A DNA stretch of 33,750 nt from Monosporascus cannonballus (Eukaryota > Ascomycota > Sordariomycetes > Xylariales). How positions within the stretch are numbered: position 1 is the stretch's first letter; each line of letters starts with the position of its first letter. The stretch is taken from positions 1 to 33,750 of the forward strand of contig QJNS01000723.1 in the NCBI GenBank assembly GCA_004154925.1. Reading direction: 5' to 3'. The notes beneath the pieces were generated by a model. The model saw only the letters and a list, made by a program, of their open reading frames with translations. It made no database searches and was not told the origin of the DNA. Positions 1-9,786 of the stretch are shown here, piece by piece. The translations under genes were made by a program, and so were the position numbers.

Positions 1-615
1 GAAGAACGACGGCAACGATATTGACGGGAAAGCTTCACGTATTTTCTTGAAGGCCTCGGCTCCACCGGAGAAAGAACGACGATCTCTAGTGTGGCCGAAT
101 ACGCCTGACAATGGCGATTTGCGGCTTGGTTCTTCAGGAGCAACAAGCTCCTTCGATCCGGTACGCCGCGGAGACGGGAGTTGGAGCCTGTCCGCCTGCT
201 GCTGAGTCGAAGGCAAGTTGCCTAAAGACAGCCCCCGGATCTGGCGAGTCTGGGGCCTAGTTCGGTGATTTGGGGACGGGCCATTAGCCGTACGCACGGG
301 CGCGGCCTTGTGTAGCCCTTCTGGTTCACCGGAGGCCGTACAGTCTATCACCTTGAAGAGCCCGCCGCCAGGTAGAGCTTCCATGGCCGCCGCTTTCTCC
401 GCTGCCGGGGTCTTGGGAGAAGTTAGTCTTATCGCAGCCGGGCCGAGAACAGGCTGGATGAAGGACTGTGCATCATCTTGATCAATATCCAGCGGCTCTT
501 CCTCCTCGGCGCTGTCGGAGTGTGCTGACAAGTTTTCGCCCTGTTCCACAAGCGTATGCATGTGTCGCGCCCCTTCGGTTGGTGAGACCTGCTGTTGGGG
601 GCTGATGTTTGCCAT
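1..615 (-). CDS. Unidentified low-complexity protein, 5' part only (runs off left edge)
   Basis: An uninterrupted frame runs from ATG at 615 down to base 1 (205 codons with no stop), so the C-terminus lies outside the window. An in-frame stop at 676-678 leaves 615 as the first ATG in this frame. The product begins MANISPQQQVSPTEGARHMH, has an acidic stretch near residues 38-50 (SAEEEEPLDIDQDD), and is then Pro/Ser/Arg-rich and apparently disordered, including PSPRRTGSKE near residue 150. The visible end (FKKIREAFPSISLPSFF) is more hydrophobic and may lead into a domain. I do not recognise the family. Coding is supported by the length of the open frame and by composition typical of fungal regulatory or scaffold proteins. 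An overlapping upstream ATG at 679 in another frame is described in the findings. An unseen intron is possible. Confidence 0.6.
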   Translation of the reverse strand, partial: MANISPQQQVSPTEGARHMHTLVEQGENLSAHSDSAEEEEPLDIDQDDAQSFIQPVLGPAAIRLTSPKTPAAEKAAAMEALPGGGLFKVIDCTASGEPEGLHKAAPVRTANGPSPNHRTRPQTRQIRGLSLGNLPSTQQQADRLQLPSPRRTGSKELVAPEEPSRKSPLSGVFGHTRDRRSFSGGAEAFKKIREAFPSISLPSFF

Positions 616-1558
616 GGCTAGGAATCCGCAGCGGGTCCGAGCCGTCGGGCTTTCGGCCGATGTTGAGACTCCCGTTCACCTGCTACAATCTCCTTTGAGA
701 ACACAGTAATCGTCCTCTCCGCTTGGGAAATAGTTGTCCGAAAGATAGGGCGGCTCTTCGGCTCTTACACGCCAGAGGTACCGGGATTACGCTTGATCCA
801 GAAAAATCGATGTATGGACGGATATTAGCAACGGATGTCGGGTTTCTTATCTTTAAAAGTAGAAGAAAACAGAGACGAGATAATGAGAAACCGTTGTCAC
901 TAGACGACATTTTGAGAATAGATGTAATCTCAGTTATGAAAGGGTACCTACGTAACTCCAGATAATCGAATTCAGGAGATGGGACCTTCCTTTCCTGATT
1001 CAGGATCCTCACTAATTTGGACGGCGCTCCGCAGGGTAAAAAGGGTCCTATTAGCAATTAGCTCGCATTGTAAGGTTGGCACCACTCTGCACCGACATTT
1101 TGCGGACGCCGCAACGCTTCCTAATCCATAAATTGGCTTGGGACCGCAATCACAGCGAGGCTAAGGTTGCTGATTGGTAGTCGTCATGTTTATGGCGGTG
1201 GGCATCCCTGATTTCGATTTCTTGCAGGTCGGATTGATGTTCGAATGTAATGTAAGGAAGGTCAGCGCTGAGCTTATCGGCGGGGGATTAAGTGCTGTAC
1301 AGCATAAAACACAATCTGCCTGGCATTATGAAGCGTTTACGACCGAAATATCTACTGCTTACTCATGGAGCGCAGAGTTCCCAACGAAGCTATACGAAGT
1401 ATACGAATATGTTATGCGACGAACATGTAGCATAAGCTCCAAGAGGTAAGGCGCCAGATGGCGAAGATGCTAAACGTTAGGCAGATATATCACACTGTAC
1501 AGAGTGGAGTAACGCCGATTTGGCAAGTTATATAGTACGTACGAGATATTATGAGAAA
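616..1558. other. Intergenic interval, divergent from gene 1 and downstream of the GST gene
   Basis: About 940 bases with no gene I can support. The short open frames here, such as 683-1057 minus and 1174-1449 plus, have no recognisable family, no neighbouring exons that join in phase, and composition expected by chance. The part next to 615 is presumably the promoter and leader of the left-edge gene, and the part next to 1559 the 3' untranslated region of the GST gene. Confidence 0.5.
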
Positions 1559-2422
1559 TCACAACTGGAACTTGATGCCGAGGCTCTCATCTATTTCCTT
1601 CACCTTCTGAACCGACCTCTTATATCCCGGAAGCGTTTCCAGTCTGTCAATGTACGCGAATAGCCTGGGATACAGCTCGCTCGGAGTGCGACCCTCCCAG
1701 TCGCCAAAGGTCTGGAACTGCTCCTTGGCCGTAATCAGGCCAAAGCTGATGAGGATGTCGGCAGCGGTAAGGTGCTCACCGCACAGGTAGTCCCCACCGG
1801 AGGTCGAGAGCTGCTGTTCGAGGAAAGCGAGCTGTGACTTGACGCTGGGATAGATCAAGCGGGCGAATATCTGGCTCGCGATCATCGACGTGAGGGGCCG
1901 GATGAAAAACGGGACCTGCCGGCTCTTGAGGTTCCCCATGACCATGGCCATGACCAGCGACCCCATCATGGTGCCCTCGGTAAAGTGGAGGAAGTACTGC
2001 CACCGTAGCCAAGCGACGGTCTCGCCGCCGGACTTGCCCTCCTGGCCGTCCCGGTAGCGCTTCGGCATCAGCGTCGTGTCCTTGCCGAAGTGTTCGGTCA
2101 TGTACTGGACGACGAAGCCGCTCTCGGCCAGCACGATAGGCTCGGCGGTACCGGGTGGGGTGATTGAGATGACGGGCGACTTGCCCAGCGGGTGGATCTT
2201 CTTCAGATCATCCGGCGCAGACTGATCGCTCCTGCGACGGAACGTTTCAAGCTCATACTCAACTCCGAGTTCTTCGAGGAGCCACAGAACGTTTTGGGCC
2301 CGGGACTTTTCCAGCCTACGACTGGTTAAGAATGACTAGGTACTTGTTTCTTCGCGTAGATACGAATATGGAACGCCCTCTTACCAATACAGCTTGATCT
2401 TGGGTTGCTCCTCTGTGGCCAT
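1559..2422 (-). CDS. Glutathione S-transferase, GTT1-like
   Basis: Two exons: 2422-2385 and 2315-1559, with a 69-nt GT-AG intron (2384-2316, phase 2), giving 264 residues. The join restores the family N-terminus: KIKLYW runs into LEKSRAQNVLWLLEELG, the thioredoxin-like GST_N fold (about residues 6-95, with GKSPVI forming the glutathione-binding cis-Pro loop). The all-helical GST_C domain follows (about 110-250), with ESGFVVQYM and GEHLTAADILISFGL typical of the fungal GTT1/Ure2-like group. In this family the enzyme conjugates glutathione to electrophiles, and yeast Gtt1 is associated with the ER. No signal peptide is visible. The C-terminus, ending GIKFQL, carries no obvious tail anchor. Substrate cannot be inferred. 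The family assignment is firm; the paralogue assignment is less so. Confidence 0.9.
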
Positions 2423-3158
2423 AGCGGTTGAGTTGGCAGATGATGTCAATTGAGAATTAGGAGCACGTGACAAAAGCTATGATTTAGTATGAGACCACTT
2501 GAAACGAGAGCAGCTTCCTGGAATGCTGAGTATGTAGTATTTTAAGTGGTTCTTATCTTACGGTACAAGATGACTTTATGTTGGTTGAGGTACAGATCGA
2601 GCGGGGGGTCGTGAAGAAACCTTCCATGCAACCAAAATATAACCTCGGCTGCCTGCTTCGCTAGGTACTACTATGTCAATGATTCGGTATTAGGAAATAT
2701 TCTGCCTTGGTGTTGCGTTAGGGGCGCATGATAGGTGTCTGCAGGATCGGATACGAAAGATCCCGGATCGAACTGGGCTTGTGGTCTTGATTCGGTCTCC
2801 ATTTGGTCTCAATTTGTACCGTCACCGTCCATCGGAGTGGTTTCCTATTTGGGATAAACGATGGGCCTATTCTCCAGTACTGTAAACGAACGGGTTTACG
2901 AACCTTCGGGTTATGAAGCCGAGCAAACGAGGACATGATCTGATTCTGGTAGTAATGTGGCTGGTGAGTAGAGAGCCCACTAAGTAAGTGTATTGTGGCC
3001 GTGCGATCCACACACAAGCCTCAGCCTCAGCCCGCCGCCAATGCTGGCGGATGTGCATCATCCAGTCGCTGGAGCTTCAATTGACAACACATCTCGAAAC
3101 TTGGAACCACGACGTTCAACCTTCCACCGAAACGAAACAACTGCCTATCCTAGTCAAG
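2423..3158. other. Divergent intergenic region (GST / complex I subunit)
   Basis: Lies between the start codons of two divergent genes, so it should hold both promoters and leaders. I see no convincing coding sequence. Small frames around 2718-3061 (minus) and 2988-3188 (plus) overlap each other and resemble no known protein. Confidence 0.5.
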
Positions 3159-3693
3159 ATGGGCGGCCTACAGCACTACCGTGCGTAACTGGTTCCGTGG
3201 CCATCGTGCCTTCACGGCTGGCGATGGTAGCAAGCAGGCAAGCTAATATCTCTCACAGGCATGTCGATGGACCCGGCCATCCAGAAGCTGGGGGGTGCGT
3301 CTCCCTTTCTCCCCTTTCTCGCGCCTACCATCGTTGGATTGCGAGATGATGGCGACGATGAAGACGACCGCGATGGTTATGCGCAGGAGGATACGCTTGG
3401 TCATATAAGATCTATTGCTAACCGAGCACCCCCGCAGCCATGACTACGAACCGACACCAGTACTTCCGCTGGACCCCGAGGACCGCCCGCATCACCTTCA
3501 TGTACGCCGTCTTCGTCCCCGCCATCTTCACCTTCATGGCGTATCAGACAGATGTGAGTTCGGCCTAGGGCGGCGGCTTCCCTTTCCTCCAGTATCGAGA
3601 GAACGCGATGCACTAACGAGCTCGGTACTCCCTATAAAGGGCAAATACGATTTACGCGCGAAGAGGAAAGGGGATCTAATCAGCGAGTACTGA
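3159..3693 (+). CDS. NADH:ubiquinone oxidoreductase accessory subunit, NDUFB4/B15-like
   Basis: Four short exons, 3159-3180, 3259-3294, 3438-3553 and 3640-3693, join in phase through three GT-AG introns to give 75 residues starting MGGLQHYRMSMDPAIQKLG. The third intron has a perfect CTAAC branch site near 3613. The product has the small-subunit layout: a short basic N-terminus, an RYFRWTPRTA-like block (here HQYFRWTPRTARITFMY), one membrane segment (about residues 36-54), and a charged tail with KYDLRAKRKGD ending SEY. This matches fungal complex I membrane-arm subunits related to mammalian B15 (Yarrowia NB5M). In that family the protein is a structural, non-catalytic component in the mitochondrial inner membrane. 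Identification is from remembered family features, so the precise subunit name is less certain than the gene model. No exon exceeds 116 nt, so simple open-frame scans miss it. Confidence 0.78.
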
Positions 3694-4280
3694 ACATCGG
3701 GGTCATCGATGGGCAGCCGGTGCGCTTGTACATAGAGTAGGATGAGGAAAGCAACCACCGAGGAACTTCTGATGGTCTGGCGGTGTCTCGTGTCACAATC
3801 AGCTGGGAATGTCAATTGCGAGTTATGCATAGATCTGACAGAGAAACCTGGCCCACGGAACATGCTTGACTACTCTATCAATGGAGTTCCTCCTATGGAT
3901 ACAGCGTTTGACATTACTAGAATCGTTTAGTTTGGCTCCGGGTGTTATCGTTTTAATATGCTGTTATATATACCCATTGGACGATGTACGACCGAACTGG
4001 CAGGGAAAATGTTGAACGAATTCATAACGCCGGCTCTAGGATGCTACACAACCTACCATTCCCCGAGCCTTTGGCATGCTGCAGCTTGAGTGATCCCAAA
4101 CACCCCAAATCCCGTCTCTGGGCTATCAACATGGAACCAGACGTTCAGGGGACACCCCAGCGTACGAAGCAGTTCGAGTTATGCAGGCTCTACTGTCAAA
4201 TCCTGTCGATTGCGCTAGGCTAACCGCAAGTTATGCACGTATGGACTGGGGATGGAGAAAAAAAGGATATTGAAACGCAG
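3694..4280. other. Intergenic region between complex I gene and tRNA
   Basis: Holds the 3' end of the complex I gene transcript. Two small plus-strand frames (3742-3930 and 3984-4223) resemble no family and are not joined by convincing splice sites. Nothing else is seen. Confidence 0.45.
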
Positions 4281-4288
4281 AAAAAAAA
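4281..4288 (-). terminator. RNA polymerase III terminator of tRNA-Gly
   Basis: On the minus strand this is a run of eight T residues starting five bases after the tRNA discriminator base, the usual Pol III stop signal. Confidence 0.85.
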
Positions 4289-4293
4289 GCCCG

Positions 4294-4383
4294 TGCATCA
4301 GCCGCGAATCGAACGCGGGGCCCATCGAGTTCTCTTCTGAGGAAAGATGGCAACGATGGATTTTACCACTAAACCACTGATGC
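4294..4383 (-). tRNA. tRNA-Gly(GCC) with a 19-nt intron
   Basis: Read on the minus strand, the acceptor stem is GCATCAG paired with CTGATGC, with discriminator A. The D arm contains AGTGGTTTAGTGGT (A box). The anticodon stem is CATCG/CGATG around the loop TTGCCAT, giving anticodon GCC. The T arm is CCGCG TTCGATT CGCGG (B box). A 19-nt intron (TCTTTCCTCAGAAGAGAAC) sits one base after the anticodon, the canonical nuclear tRNA intron position, where tRNA splicing endonuclease would remove it. The mature tRNA is 71 nt before CCA addition, and no CCA is encoded. An oligo-T terminator follows at once. Confidence 0.95.
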
Positions 4384-4836
4384 TTATGTAAAGAAGCGGG
4401 TTCTTATTGCCGTTCATCTAGGGAGCGGGGTAGCGGCTTCGTGTGGTACTTTCCCTCTTCCCATTGCCATGGGGGACTTTGGATGGGAGATATAATAGGG
4501 GGGTTTGCGGCACCATACTACCAACACGGCTAGACGTTGGCAATGGCGCCTCTGCATACGATATTAGAATAGGATTGGTATGAGAGTGGGTTTTCCAACT
4601 TACTTATTAATACCATCGCATCCACCACTCGTCGCATGACTGTACGATTTGTCTGTCCTACGGTAGTTTGCTAGTTAAATATCTAGCCTACCTAGGTAGT
4701 TTTGCGTCCGCTGTACATAGCGCACCGCACTTTGCGCCTAAACCGCAACGCCATGCATGTAAAGTCCGTCCCGACCATCGCTGTGATCGTCTAAGTACCT
4801 ATATAAAAGTAACCACGTAATCAAGCCGTCACGTCA
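4384..4836. other. Intergenic region upstream of tRNA and downstream of SAP18
   Basis: No gene seen. It contains a CTACCTAGGTAG-type word near 4687 and AT-rich stretches. It lies 5' of the minus-strand tRNA and 3' of the minus-strand SAP18 gene. Confidence 0.5.
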
Positions 4837-5812
4837 TCACCACCGTCGACCGCCCCTTCCCCTCCCAGCAGGCACATCGGGCAACCTCTCACCTCTCCTC
4901 CACTCTCCTATAGGCACTCCACCGCCGCCGCCACTACCAGCCCCGGCACCCCTATGACCGCTAAAGCGATGATACCGGCCCCTGTCGCTCCCGGGCACGC
5001 TCGGCCGCCTGCCCGCCGCCCGCGGGAACCCATTCTCCCTCTCAGCAGCCGCGCGGGCCCCACCATCCGGCGGCCTGCCCACGAGCGCCCTCGCCTCCCC
5101 TAGCCCGGCCCCGCGCCCCGTGCGCGCGTCGCTGGCGGGCGCGACGGACCCGTCCGGCAGCGGCGGTAGGATCGCGCAAGAGATGTAGTCGCCGGGCACG
5201 AAGCGGGCGTCCGCAAGCGTCTTGTTGCCGTCTCCGCCTCCGCTGCCGCTCCCGCTGCTGTTGTTGTTGCTGTGGTTATTGCCACCATCGCCGCTACTGG
5301 GGTCGTCGAGCGTTGTCTTATCAGCCTCACCGACGGCATTCGGGTCCAGCGCGGGACCCCCGTCCCCGATGACCACGCTGCCGAGCTCCTTCACCGTGTA
5401 TCGCGGGGCCGCGGAGCCGCTTCCTCTAGTGCCGGCGCCGCCCGCCGGTGCGCTCCGCGTGTCGACGAAGATGAGACGGTAGGTGAGGCGCGTGCCGATC
5501 GCCGGGTCGGGGAGGAGTGGGAGCGATGACGGCGAGGATGCGGCGGCGACGTGGTGCGTCAGCTCGGTTAGGGTGCAGTCTGGCCAGGTGTGTATTATGA
5601 GGTGAGGTGGTAGTGGTGTTGTCGCGAATTCATCTGGTCTGCGGATCGATTAGCTCAGGTGGATAGCTCTATCTTCCCCTTCGTAAACGAAAACGCAATG
5701 CGATCGAGTGTGTCGCAAGTCGCAGACGGCATAGGAGAGGTACTCGCCTGTGAAATGCGCTGGTGCGATAGAATAGCTGCACCATGAACGGTGGAGTTGT
5801 GTGTCGGTCCAT
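4837..5812 (-). CDS. SAP18: SAP18-family protein (Sin3-associated polypeptide 18)
   Basis: Two exons, 5812-5748 and 5638-4837, encode 288 residues. Joining them gives MVQLFYRTSAFHRPDEFATT followed by IIHTWPDCTLTELTHHV, RLTYRLIFVDTR, YTVKELGSVV and FVPGDYISCAILPP, the SAP18 ubiquitin-like fold in order (about residues 9-181). The fold is interrupted near residues 127-160 by an Asn/Ser/Gly-rich loop. The C-terminal tail is Gly/Arg-rich and ends in GEWRRGE and RGRGGRRW, usual for fungal homologues. In animals SAP18 belongs to the Sin3-HDAC and ASAP (RNPS1-Acinus) complexes, linking chromatin and splicing. The 109-nt intron (5747-5639) appears to start with GCGAGT, a GC-AG intron; no nearby GT donor keeps the HRPDEF join. 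An in-frame stop upstream fixes the start. PRP18 is the divergent neighbour. Confidence 0.93.
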
Positions 5813-6538
5813 CCTCCCTCGCGATAGTGGCTTTTCCTAAGACCAAACTGGCCTACGGGGTTGGGAATGACGTGATGAGTTCAGGTGTCAAGTCATTATA
5901 CACAATGCGGTAATAGCAGCACTTATAGGTATTAATATCGCACGTTATGTAAGACAGACCAGGTAGGTAGGCAGCGCGGACAGTAAATTGGATGGATCGT
6001 AAACGGGAGAGAGATATTTGCGGCAGCTTAATGAATGATGTTCTGAAGACGGAAAGCATTGGAGCGCTACGAAGGACATAATAGAGCTCTATACTATGGA
6101 ACCCAAACATGAAGACTCTCCAAGATACGTACTACAGGAAAAAAAAAGGTACTTGTACAGGGATATATCGACACGCCCCAGCGCTCCATGGCTGGCCGCC
6201 CTGCCATTAACGTACTGGAGCTAGCGTCTAAATTCTCCGACAACCCACTGCGGCTCTTTCTAACCGCCTTCTAACGTTTAACCTCCATAGTGCAGCAGCA
6301 TACATATGGCAGACATCCATCCATCCATCCATTGAAACCAACTTGGTCAGGCATACATACAAACCTCTTCCTCCATCCACCAGTTCTGTACCGATATCTC
6401 TCGACTTAGTCTCAAAAACCACGTGTGATTCGAACTAGGATCCGACAATCCATCTATCTCCCACGTTCCTTACGAAACAATCACTCGCAAACAAGGAGAG
6501 GCGAATCAACGATCCCTCGCCCACCGGCGCCCCCCAAG
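5813..6538. promoter_or_regulatory. Shared divergent promoter region of SAP18 and PRP18
   Basis: 726 bases separate the two start codons. It contains an (ATCC)n microsatellite at 6315-6332 and a pyrimidine-rich plus-strand leader from about 6390 to PRP18. An in-frame ATG at 6425 would add 38 residues to PRP18, but these are unlike the family. No coding sequence is seen. Promoter function is inferred from position only. Confidence 0.55.
6315..6332. repeat. (ATCC)4 microsatellite
   Basis: Four perfect ATCC units plus AT in the SAP18/PRP18 divergent promoter interval. Confidence 0.9.
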
Positions 6539-7753
6539 ATGGATTTCGCATCCCTGATGTCCCGCGAGATCGCGAAAGCGAAAGCGCCAACACCGCCCAC
6601 CGCCACCGCCAAGGCCTCTTCACCGTCCCCCGACGAGGCGAACAACAGCACGGCGGCGACGGCGGCGGCAGAGCAGAAGAAGTACATGAGGCGCGCCGAG
6701 GCCGAGGCGGCGCGCGAGGCGGCGTACCGGGCAGAGCAGGCGGCGCTCGAGGAGAAGCGCGCGCGCAAGGCGGCCGAGAAGCGCAAGCGCGAGGAGGAGG
6801 CGCTGGCGGAGTCGCGGGCGCGCGAGGAGAAGCGGCGGCGGCTCGAGGAGGAGACGCGGCGGCGGCGCGAGGAGGCCGCGGCGGCCGAGGAGCGCGCGCG
6901 GAGGCGGAGGCTGGGGCTGCCCGAGACGCCGCCGCCGCGGGCCGGGAGCGAGGGCGCCCAGGGTAGTGGCGGTAGCGCCAGCGAGGAAGGAGAAGAAGAC
7001 GTCCCCGACGAGGAGCTGGTGCGCAGGCTGCGGAAGCTCGGCGAGCCCGCGGCGCTGTTCGGCGAGTCCCACCGCGGCCGCCTGCGCCGGTACCGCCGGC
7101 TGACGACGGTGGTGACGGCGGGGCCCATCCCCACGACGCTGCGGCTCGTCGACGAGGCCGACATGAAGGTCCCCGAGACGGTGCCGCAGTCCAAGGAGGA
7201 GCGGAAGTACCTGTTACGGCAGCTGGCGTCCTACTTCACCATGGTGCTGCGGGAGTGGGAGGCGGCGCTCGCGCGGGAACACCAAGAACAGCTGCAGCAA
7301 CAGGCACGGCAAAAGCAGGGAGGGGCGGGAGGAGAAGACGGCTCCCAACAACAACAGCAGCAGCTAACCTTCGCGAGCAGGGCGGCCATCAACGCGATGG
7401 CGTCGAGCCGGGACAACATGCGGCCCCTGTTCCGGCGGTTCGAGCAGGGGGACCTCGAGGACGACATCCTGAGGCCCATGGTGGAGATCGTGCGGGCGGC
7501 GCAGGAGCGGCGCTACGTCGACGCCAACGACGGCTACCTGCGCCTGAGCATCGGCAAGGCCGCCTGGCCCATCGGCGTCACCATGGTGGGCATCCACGAG
7601 CGCAGCGCGCGCGAGAAGCTGCACGCCGGCGGCGAGCGCAGCCACATCATGGGCGACGAGGTCACGCGCAAGTACCTGCAGAGCATCAAGCGCTGCCTCA
7701 CCTTCGCCCAGGTCCGCTGGCCGCCCGAGGACATCAGGCAGTTGATGGGGTAA
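6539..7753 (+). CDS. PRP18: Pre-mRNA-splicing factor 18
   Basis: One uninterrupted frame of 404 residues from MDFASLMSREIAKAKA, the conserved Prp18 start; the in-frame ATG at 6425 is rejected as the start because the family begins here. The order is a long charged Ala/Glu/Arg helix (about residues 45-140), the SFM/PRP4-like motif (about 155-190, DEELVRRLRKLGEPAALFGE), and the C-terminal Prp18 domain (about 230-404, including INAMASSRDNMRPLFRRFE, YLRLSIGKAAWPIGVTMVGIH and YLQSIKRCLTFAQ). Prp18 acts with the U5 snRNP and Slu7 in the second step of splicing, stabilising exon docking and influencing 3' splice-site choice. GC content is very high in the helical half. It diverges from SAP18 and converges with CSN1, with 339 bases between the two coding ends. 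Confidence 0.97.
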   Translation: MDFASLMSREIAKAKAPTPPTATAKASSPSPDEANNSTAATAAAEQKKYMRRAEAEAAREAAYRAEQAALEEKRARKAAEKRKREEEALAESRAREEKRRRLEEETRRRREEAAAAEERARRRRLGLPETPPPRAGSEGAQGSGGSASEEGEEDVPDEELVRRLRKLGEPAALFGESHRGRLRRYRRLTTVVTAGPIPTTLRLVDEADMKVPETVPQSKEERKYLLRQLASYFTMVLREWEAALAREHQEQLQQQARQKQGGAGGEDGSQQQQQQLTFASRAAINAMASSRDNMRPLFRRFEQGDLEDDILRPMVEIVRAAQERRYVDANDGYLRLSIGKAAWPIGVTMVGIHERSAREKLHAGGERSHIMGDEVTRKYLQSIKRCLTFAQVRWPPEDIRQLMG

Positions 7754-8092
7754 TAGTGGGCTAGAAATATGAGCGAGCGCGGAATCGGGAAAGCAAGGAA
7801 AAGAAGGTAATAACAATAATAACACGAAATCGGCTTCCCCTTCCCTGGGGGCCCGTTTCGCCGGGGGCCTACGGTTACTCTACGATTCGGTCGTTACGTC
7901 GTGACTGATATTCGTAATAACTATTCGTCCGTCTGCTGTAACCCATGATCCCCCGTTCATGATGAGCCGTGCCCTCCGTAAGATGACATTTTCCGAACTC
8001 CGTAACCCCTTCCATGCAATGCAGAACCTGCAAGTTGTCACTGCCCGTCCGCTGGAAAATGATACGGCATGTCTGTGACCACCACCCTTGAC
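7754..8092. other. Convergent 3' intergenic region (PRP18 / CSN1)
   Basis: 339 bases between two stop codons on opposite strands, expected to hold both 3' untranslated regions. Overlapping antisense transcript ends are possible. No gene seen. Confidence 0.55.
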
Positions 8093-9786
8093 CTAGGTCA
8101 TTGCCGTATCCCCAGCGCCCGCCTGCCTTTTGCTTTCGTCCATCCACGAGTCCCCGAGACTAGGTAGACCTTTCTTGGCAGCGCCCTTGACCTCGAGATC
8201 GGCCGCCGAGAGGCTCATGCGTCGAATTCGCTCCAATGCCTCCTTCTCGTACTTTCTCGCCGTCTCTAGAGCTTTGGTCTGCATCGCGATGCGGGAATCA
8301 GTCGAGACTGCAACGAGCAGCTAAATTTGATCGCGTTAGTTATCCCTATCGCAAAGTGGTTACTAAATATGTGGGTCTGCTCGTACCTTGTCGATGGTGT
8401 TGATGCGTGCCTTAAGAACACCGCTTTTGATCATCCTGACCAGCTCCGCCTCAAGGGACTCTCCGGGCTTGGCGAAGGCCGCGTTCATGCTCTCCAGAGT
8501 GACGCATGAGAATGGTACGAAGTACTGCACGATGCACTTGTTGCGGATCTGGGAGAAGAGTAATGTCACGTGCTGGCACAAGTAGATGTCGAGCATATAG
8601 TCGGCTCGATACGACTCGAGAATGCTTAAGCATGCCGAGTATCTCCCGTTGACGAACATGGAGATGGCTTTGCGGATATGAGGCTCCAATTCCAAGTAGT
8701 TTCTAAAGCTCGAGCTTTCGAGGACGCGAGCCTGTAGTTCCGCTCTGTCCATAGAAGCAAGCGCCGTCAGTCCTCCATAAGTGGTAACATCGTTAGGGCT
8801 AGCGATGTCGTTGTGCTGTTGGCAGATAAGCGGATCCCCGACCTCGAGGAAGCACCTCGCAGCCTCGTAGTACTTTTCAGATCCGAGATGTGCCAGTCCG
8901 GAAACCATCTTCTGGTAGGGCTGTAGAGCTTTCTGATCCTCGTCCGCGTTGCCGGCCACCACCTTACTGACGTTCGCCAACACGCTGGGCCAATCTCGTC
9001 TCTGCAGAAGAATTCCAATGACGTGCTTCCCCACGTCCAATATGTGGTATTGGGTGCTCGCGTCTGGCCGCATTTTTATGTACGTCTCGATAGCGCCGCC
9101 CAGGTCTCCAATAGACTCTAGGTGTTCACCGAGGTCTCGGTGTCCGATCTGAACCACATGTCAGCTACAGCCCACTTTATAGACTTTGAGGGCGCGGCCA
9201 TACTCTGATGCTCTCTTTTACCAAATTGTTCTTGTATCCCTTGAGCTCAGTTTCGAGCCGATGCGTGTCCATCTTGTTCTGTCTGTCGGTGTTCGCCACC
9301 CAAGCCTCGTCCCACTGAGCCTCAGGCTCGCTGGGGGCAGCAATCCGGATGCATTCCCAGGCGTCACGGTATCGCTGGGTATCCCTGCCTCTCTTCGCTT
9401 CGTGGATCGCAGCCTTGAGCGCATCGACACATAACGGCACCGAGGACTGTCCGATTAGGAGGAGCCGTGGGAAACGAGTTCGGCCTGACACAGAGATATA
9501 TGTCAGGAAAAAGATGCCACAGCGGGATAGGATTGTGAGGACAGGGTGTGTCCTAGATGACGATGAGATGTAGTAACTGGAAAGGGGGCGGCTTGCCTTT
9601 GTAATTCGATATGTACAGGTCCAGATCAAACTTCGGTGCTTCTGGCTCGGGACCCAACGTCAGTAAAGTCGGTTCCGGCCGGGGACTCTGGCGTCAGGGT
9701 CTCTGCGCACCTCTCACGATGTGTCCGCCTTGGTTCTCCATGGCGGTGAAGAAGGCCAGAATGTGATTCTGCTGGTCGGCCGCCAT
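8093..9786 (-). CDS. CSN1: COP9 signalosome complex subunit 1
   Basis: Five exons, 9786-9711, 9641-9597, 9484-9204, 9148-8387 and 8320-8093, join in phase to 463 residues. Key blocks are APKFDLDLYISNYKGRTRF (residues 27-45), LLIGQSSVPLCVDALKAAI, LVKESIRIGHRDLGEHLESI and GDLGGAIETYIKMRP (TPR-like helices). A PCI domain follows (about 260-400, from ALASMDRAELQARVLE to KSGVLKARINTIDKLLVAV). The basic tail contains KALETARKYEKEALERIRRM. CSN1 is a scaffold of the signalosome, which removes Nedd8 from cullins; in filamentous fungi (csnA) it affects development and secondary metabolism. Intron 2 (9596-9485, 112 nt) starts GCAAGC and ends CAG, an apparent GC-AG intron giving the conserved YKGRTRF join. 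Exon 2 is only 45 nt. Intron 1 borders rest on phase and the REAPKFDL match; an alternative GTGAGA donor lies close by. Confidence 0.94.

Noticed and set aside
1174..1449. 91-codon plus-strand frame as a small gene
   Set aside because: It has no recognisable motif, no partner exons and unremarkable composition, and sits in an interval with several overlapping chance frames.
6425..6538. N-terminal extension of PRP18 from ATG at 6425
   Set aside because: The 38 extra residues are basic and Pro-rich, unlike Prp18 starts, while MDFASLMSREIAKAK at 6539 matches the family.
6481..7194. 237-codon minus-strand Ser/Ala/Arg-rich open frame
   Set aside because: A shadow of the GC-rich PRP18 helix; absence of stops follows from base composition.
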